Source: Eubacterium sp. UBA3782 (GTDB lineage Bacteria; Bacillota; Clostridia; Lachnospirales; Lachnospiraceae). From it: a stretch of 44,725 nucleotides of DNA. Position numbers and translations under genes: made by a program. Positions 41,395 through 44,725 of this stretch are shown piece by piece. The stretch lies in NCBI GenBank assembly GCA_002368795.1, contig DFFG01000084.1, forward strand, positions 1 to 44,725. Direction: 5' to 3'. Under the pieces are notes generated by a model. It was not told the DNA's origin. It saw only the letters and a program-made list of their open reading frames with translations, and searched no databases. How positions within the stretch are numbered: the first letter of the stretch is position 1; the number at the start of each line of letters is the position of its first letter.

Positions 41395-41440
41395 TTACTT
41401 CCTCCGATCTGGCTCCGGACATCCCTCTGCCGGCAGCGCC

Positions 41441-41467
41441 AAAAAAACCACCGCGGCTACGCCGCGG
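41441..41467 (-). terminator. Terminator of the MarR-family gene
   Basis: CCGCGGC-GTA-GCCGCGG, a perfect 7-bp GC stem, followed on the minus strand by TGG and seven T. Confidence 0.8.
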
Positions 41468-41489
41468 CCTGTGCCATGCGGGCTGGCCT

Positions 41490-41918
41490 TTACAGGCCTC
41501 TCAGGATCTTATACAGGATATCGTACAGTGCTTTTGCCTCCTCCGGCTCCAGCTTTACACACTGCCCGATGGTCGACGGAACACGGAGCGCCTCCTCCCG
41601 GAGCTGCTCTCCCTGCTTCGTAATGCTGATGATCAGATTCCGCTCGTCACTCTCCGAGCGCTTCCGCTCGATATAGCCCTTCTGCTCCATCTTTTTCAGG
41701 AGCGGTGTCAGCGTCCCGGAATCCAGATACAGACATTCGCCCAGCTCCTTAACATTCGTCTGCTTTCTCTCCCACAGCACCATCATGGCGATGTACTGTG
41801 TATAGGTGAGATTCAGTTCATCAAGAACCGGTTTGTATTTGCGGACGATCTCCTTGGAACAGGCATACAGAGGGAAGCAGAGCTGATTTTCCAATTTCAG
41901 ACAGTCATATTTATCCAT
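41490..41918 (-). CDS. MarR-family regulator, OhrR-like
   Basis: A protein of 142 residues. The N-terminal CLKLENQLCFPLYACS contains the cysteine that senses organic peroxides in OhrR proteins, and the winged helix has YLDSGTLTPLLKKMEQKGYI. OhrR represses a peroxiredoxin-like ohr gene until oxidised; no ohr gene is in the window, so the target is elsewhere or different. The start at 41918 begins the OhrR-like N-terminus, with AAAGAGAG upstream. It is transcribed toward ddh but ends in its own terminator. Confidence 0.88.
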   Translation of the reverse strand: MDKYDCLKLENQLCFPLYACSKEIVRKYKPVLDELNLTYTQYIAMMVLWERKQTNVKELGECLYLDSGTLTPLLKKMEQKGYIERKRSESDERNLIISITKQGEQLREEALRVPSTIGQCVKLEPEEAKALYDILYKILRGL

Positions 41919-42047
41919 AGTAATCTCTCTTTCTAACCCCACTATTTAATTGTTTGCAACTAGATTATAGGGATTTTTTCCCTCAAGGTCAACCTGTTTT
42001 GCACTTTTTTTTGAAGAAGATGCAGATCCGGCTGCCGAGACACACAA

Positions 42048-42203
42048 AAAAAGCAGGTGGAGCTGCTGTATTTCCCGCGTTCGTGCATAAACATTCTGAA
42101 GGGAACATCCGCAGCGCCGTTTTCCGGCGCGAGAACCGAGCGAAGCGCTTCCCGGAAGAATATTTATGCACGAGCCGCTTTATACAGCAGCTCCATCTGC
42201 TTT
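42048..42203 (-). terminator. Very long palindrome, terminator-like, downstream of the CbiK-like lipoprotein gene
   Basis: The outer arms, about 23 bp (AAAAGCAGATGGAGCTGC and its partner GCAGCTCCACCTGCTTTT), enclose a second paired segment CGTGCATAAATATTCT, a GGGAA/TTCCC stem and an apical GCGCCG-GAAAA-CGGCGC. On the minus strand it ends in seven T, so it can terminate the gene ending at 42228. Its plus-strand core (GAACATCCGCAG, apical stem, CGAGAACC) resembles the palindromic element family and may be a diverged copy. The 309-base gap 41919-42227 contains nothing else that I can support. Confidence 0.7.
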
Positions 42204-42227
42204 TATCTGTTTTTCTGTATCCTGTTC

Positions 42228-43322
42228 TTATTCGGCTGCCCAGGAGGGGATGTCCATGCCGCCGGCTGCAGCTGCGTGCCGCACGTAGATCCTCTGGATG
42301 TCGTAGATCTGGCCAAGGCCATCCATGATGCAGGTCACATCATAACCGGCATTCCGGAAGGCGGTCTCCCAGGTGTCCGGCCCGCCACCGGCCATCTCGG
42401 TATAGGCATGGTCGCCGGCAACCACCATCAGATCCTCCAGAATGACGCGGGTGTATCCCTTGTCCTTGCAGGCCTCCAGCACATCCTCCAGGGACGGCTC
42501 GGCTGAGAGGGTACCGATATAGCAGTTCTCGTGACCCAGGAAGGTCAATGCTTCCTGCAGCTCGCCGTACACCGTGTTTGCTCTGGCTTCCGATCCCTCG
42601 CCGACAAAAACGATAGCGGTCGAGCCGTCGTCATACTCTGCGGTTTTGGCAGCCAGCGCCTCTGCGACGGCAGCCAGATCGTTCTCATCTCCGAGCAGAG
42701 GTCCGGCCACGGACAGGCGGTCAAATGCCTCTGCATAGCCTTCGGCAGTCTCCTGAATAAACTGGTAGTCGTATCCGCCGGTCAGCTGTGTCGGCAGGAT
42801 CACCAGCTCCTGTACACCCTCGTCAGCACATTTTTCAATGGCTGTTTTTACATCATCCACAAGGATCCCGTCCCGCTCCTCCAGTGTCTGGATGACAGAG
42901 GTCGCCGTAAAGGCCCGGCGCACTTCGTATTCCGGGAACGCCTCGCGAAGGGCATTCTCGATGCCGCCGATGGTGATATTCCTGGTCGCATTGTAGCTGG
43001 TTCCGAAGCTGACCGCCAGGAGCACCTTTTTACTGCTCTCCACTGCGGGCATTTTTGCGGGCTCTGCCTCACTGCATGCAGCCGGCTCTTCCGCCACGGA
43101 AGATGCCGCAGCAGCGGATATTTCTTCAACCTCCACCGATGAAGCAGCCGCGATGGCTGAGCTCGTCCCGGACGTCTCATCCGCCTTGGCAGCAGCCTGC
43201 TCCTTTGCAGCTTCTGAAACCGGTGTTCCTTCGATAAAAACTTCTTTTTCAGATGAACAGCCGGACAGAAGCAGGGTACATGCAGTCAGCACAGCCAGCA
43301 GAGAAAACGTCCATTTTTTCAT
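42228..43322 (-). CDS. CbiK-like lipoprotein (sirohydrochlorin cobaltochelatase family, possibly non-catalytic)
   Basis: A protein of 364 residues. The signal peptide MKKWTFSLLAVLTACTLLLSGCSS ends in a lipobox, so the protein is anchored outside the cell. An Ala/Ser/Glu-rich linker (about 25-95) is followed by a CbiK domain with LLAVSFGTSYNATRN, RRAFTATSVIQTLEERDGI and VVAGDHAYTEMAGGG. The last segment keeps one of the two CbiK active-site histidines. In the segment ILPTQLTGGYDYQ, chelatases normally have His where Gln is seen here (from memory of the family). It may therefore bind a tetrapyrrole, heme or cobalt instead of inserting metal. Neighbours are a second lipoprotein and another CbiK-like gene, suggesting metal or tetrapyrrole handling. 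Confidence 0.85.
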   Translation of the reverse strand: MKKWTFSLLAVLTACTLLLSGCSSEKEVFIEGTPVSEAAKEQAAAKADETSGTSSAIAAASSVEVEEISAAAASSVAEEPAACSEAEPAKMPAVESSKKVLLAVSFGTSYNATRNITIGGIENALREAFPEYEVRRAFTATSVIQTLEERDGILVDDVKTAIEKCADEGVQELVILPTQLTGGYDYQFIQETAEGYAEAFDRLSVAGPLLGDENDLAAVAEALAAKTAEYDDGSTAIVFVGEGSEARANTVYGELQEALTFLGHENCYIGTLSAEPSLEDVLEACKDKGYTRVILEDLMVVAGDHAYTEMAGGGPDTWETAFRNAGYDVTCIMDGLGQIYDIQRIYVRHAAAAGGMDIPSWAAE

Positions 43323-43417
43323 GATTTCACTCCAAAGTCGTTCCCACCTTTATCGGCAGGAGTTTTTTGACAGTCCTCGCGGGTGTCAGAGGCTTACTTC
43401 CAAATGGGATCTCCAGT

Positions 43418-43518
43418 CTGGCAGCCTCTGGATCTGGCAGGTATGCGCGATTTTGTTTTTTTTGCCAGGAAATCTCCTGCCAGCCGGCCTCTGGATCCGG
43501 CAGGAAAGCGCGATTTTG
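43418..43518. repeat. Imperfect direct repeat upstream of the CbiK-like lipoprotein gene
   Basis: Two units of about 40 bp (43418-43455 and 43477-43518) share CCTCTGGATCYGGCAGG and GCGCGATTTTG. On the minus strand each unit can fold as CCTGCC...GGCAG hairpins. The function is unknown; it does not match the cobalamin riboswitch consensus that I know. Confidence 0.55.
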
Positions 43519-43548
43519 CTTCCTTCCGAATAGAAAGCCAGCGGCTGC

Positions 43549-44166
43549 TTAGCCCTCCAGCGGGATGGGATCCGATACGGAAACCTTGTGGTCGTACCAT
43601 TTTCCCTTTTTCCCAAGCAGAGCAACATCAAATTCCTCATCGAGGGCGGGGACCGGGATATCAAATCCATAGACCTCATCCTCATAGCCGTCGTCATAGG
43701 TCACCGGGTCAAGCGTGGGCTCAAGCAGCTCTGCCCCTTCCTTCTCGGCGTCCTCCTTCAGGCCGCAGTACAGGTTGATGATTCTCTTCGACAGCAGAGT
43801 GACATGGATCGTCATCTCGCCGTTTTCGACCGTCAGAGTACCTCTTCCGTCGCAGGTCTCATTGACCCGGAACATGCTGTTATCGGTGGTGAACACAGCG
43901 GAGTATACGCCATCCTCCAGGACAGCGCCGCTCTCCTGTGCTTCTGCTGATTCTGCGGCTGTCTCTTCTGCCGCGGTCTCCTCCGTCGTGCTCTCTGCAG
44001 CTGCCGCCTCTTCAGTGGCAGAAGCCGCACTCTCCGCTGCGGCGGATACCGCCGATGAAGCTGCGGCAGATGCTGCGCTTTCGCTCTTGGCAGAGCCGGA
44101 TCCGCAGCCGGCGATCATCAGGGCAGCTGCAAGCATGGCCGCTGCCGGAAAAATCCTTCTTCTCAT
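43549..44166 (-). CDS. Lipoprotein with low-complexity linker and unknown C-terminal domain
   Basis: A protein of 205 residues. The signal peptide MRRRIFPAAAMLAAALMIAGC ends in a lipobox cysteine. Residues about 24-80 are an Ala/Glu/Ser/Thr-rich spacer. The C-terminal domain (about 80-205) begins LEDGVYSAVFTTDNSMFRVN and contains GTLTVENGEMTIHVTLLSKR, DEVYGFDIPVPALDEEFDVA and GKKGKWYDHKVSV. It looks like a beta-rich extracellular binding domain; I do not recognise a characterised family. It lies between two CbiK-like genes, all on the minus strand, so a shared role in metal or tetrapyrrole capture is plausible but unproven. AGGAAGG precedes the start. Confidence 0.8.
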   Translation of the reverse strand: MRRRIFPAAAMLAAALMIAGCGSGSAKSESAASAAASSAVSAAAESAASATEEAAAAESTTEETAAEETAAESAEAQESGAVLEDGVYSAVFTTDNSMFRVNETCDGRGTLTVENGEMTIHVTLLSKRIINLYCGLKEDAEKEGAELLEPTLDPVTYDDGYEDEVYGFDIPVPALDEEFDVALLGKKGKWYDHKVSVSDPIPLEG

Positions 44167-44303
44167 GTTGTTTTTTCCTTCCTCATGCCCGCGGATCGTC
44201 CGGATATCTTTTTGCGGAACAACCGCGGCAGTCTATCTTGGATTCTATTCCCTCTCCGAAATAATTGCAATAAAAAGAATGCGCACCATACGCATAGCGA
44301 AGA

Positions 44304-44329
44304 TCCCCCTCCCGTTTCCGGGAAGGGGA
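44304..44329 (-). other. Stable hairpin with GAAA tetraloop
   Basis: On the minus strand, TCCCCTTCCCG-GAAA-CGGGAGGGGGA forms an 11-bp stem with one mismatch. It lies between the partial CbiK-like gene and the lipoprotein gene, with no T-run after it. It could stabilise or process the mRNA. The rest of the 341-base gap 44167-44507 shows only inverted-repeat fragments such as CTTCAGG/CCTGAAG and no gene. Confidence 0.5.
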
Positions 44330-44507
44330 CCATTCCTTCTGGCCGAAATTCTCCGGTCAGTATTTATCCAGCTGCCGCCTCCATCTTCGTCCTTTCCTGA
44401 CGGTCACATAGCTGCGCCTGTCCTGCCGGACGTCCGGAGACGTTCTTCAGGTTCACTTGTGTCAGTCATGTGCAAAGCACAGGTCTGCCTGTCTGCCTGA
44501 AGACGGA

Positions 44508-44725
44508 TTACATAGCTTCCTTGGTATGAGCAACGTACATATCCTGGATTGCCGGGATGCGGCCGAGGCCTTCGATCTGGCAGTCAATGCTGTCGAAATT
44601 GCCGGAAGCGGTGAACATGCTTACCCAGGAATCCTCCTCAGCGCCGGCCATATCATTGTTGGCGTGATCGCCTGCAACGACCATCAGCGGACGAAGGATA
44701 ACCTTCTTGAAGCCTGCCTCAGCAA
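44508..44725 (-). CDS. CbiK-like sirohydrochlorin cobaltochelatase, C-terminal part (cut by window edge)
   Basis: The last 72 codons are visible; the start lies beyond the right edge. The segment VILRPLMVVAGDHANNDMAG carries the conserved histidine of the CbiK active site, and CQIEGLGRIPAIQDMYVAH is the usual C-terminus. It is closer to standard CbiK than the lipoprotein at 42228 (NDMAG versus TEMAG). Whether it also has a signal peptide cannot be seen. The enzyme family inserts cobalt into sirohydrochlorin in anaerobic B12 synthesis. Confidence 0.88.
   Translation of the reverse strand, partial: AEAGFKKVILRPLMVVAGDHANNDMAGAEEDSWVSMFTASGNFDSIDCQIEGLGRIPAIQDMYVAHTKEAM

Noticed and set aside
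43323..43548. Cobalamin riboswitch before the CbiK-like lipoprotein gene
   Set aside because: The fragments CAGGAGATTTCC and AGACTGGAGATCC loosely recall the B12 box, but the conserved core (GCCACTG and the rest) is missing; simple direct repeats explain the similarity.

Overview
The window looks like a chromosomal segment from a Gram-positive Clostridia bacterium, most likely Lachnospiraceae. The evidence is a Firmicutes-type rpmG-secE-nusG-rplKA-rplJL block, AGGAGG ribosome sites, meso-diaminopimelate dehydrogenase, a DHHW/MBOAT surface-glycan cluster and lipoproteins without outer-membrane genes. Both ends cut genes: rpoB on the left and a CbiK-like chelatase on the right. The taxonomic guess comes from gene content only.

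Layout. (1) 1-1325: 5' part of rpoB (-), with its own promoter and a leader containing a perfect 13-bp hairpin. (2) 1639-6814 (+): a four-gene surface-acylation cluster (MBOAT acyltransferase, DHHW protein, FkbH-like HAD protein, acyl carrier protein). (3) 7253-8494 (-): a secreted coiled-coil protein with a 3D domain. (4) 8836-12200 (-): rplL, rplJ, L10 leader, rplA, rplK, nusG, secE, rpmG. A terminator after rplL and regions 2-3 separate rplL from rpoB. (5) 12514-30099 (-): a large bacterial microcompartment (BMC) locus closed by a DeoR-type regulator. (6) 30283-34061 (-): a heterodimeric ABC exporter, followed by a nucleoside-hydrolase-like gene, a YesL-type membrane protein and, divergently, a GH43 glycosidase. 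(7) 38428-44725 (-): polyferredoxin, patatin, a small unknown protein, ddh, an OhrR-like MarR regulator, and a CbiK/lipoprotein group that may handle cobalt or tetrapyrroles.

The BMC locus encodes B12-dependent diol dehydratase (pduCDE), its reactivase (pduGH), a cobalamin adenosyltransferase (pduO), CoA-acylating aldehyde dehydrogenase (pduP), phosphotransacylase (pduL), a flavin/Fe-S PduS, five BMC-H genes, a BMC-T (pduT) and a BMC-P (pduN). It also carries a class II sugar-phosphate aldolase and a zinc-type alcohol dehydrogenase, both with encapsulation-peptide-like tails. The inferred route is deoxyhexose phosphate to lactaldehyde, 1,2-propanediol, propionaldehyde, then propionyl-CoA/propionate plus propanol. 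This pairs the aldolase of glycyl-radical fucose/rhamnose compartments with a B12 dehydratase. Two sigma-A-like promoters, before pduC and before the aldolase, share the 12-mer CGATTCTATTGA. Unusual passengers are an HPr-kinase-like P-loop protein and a PHP-domain protein.

Three observations stand out. One BMC-H shell gene has a long low-complexity N-terminal extension with an AT-hook-like motif, plus a strong internal Shine-Dalgarno and start that would also give a normal-length shell protein. A family of palindromic intergenic elements (six clear copies, one possible diverged copy) shows compensatory base changes around constant internal-loop bases, as expected of a structured RNA or a REP-like DNA element. 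A CbiK-like lipoprotein seems to lack one expected active-site histidine. No tRNA, CRISPR array, transposase or integrase was seen.
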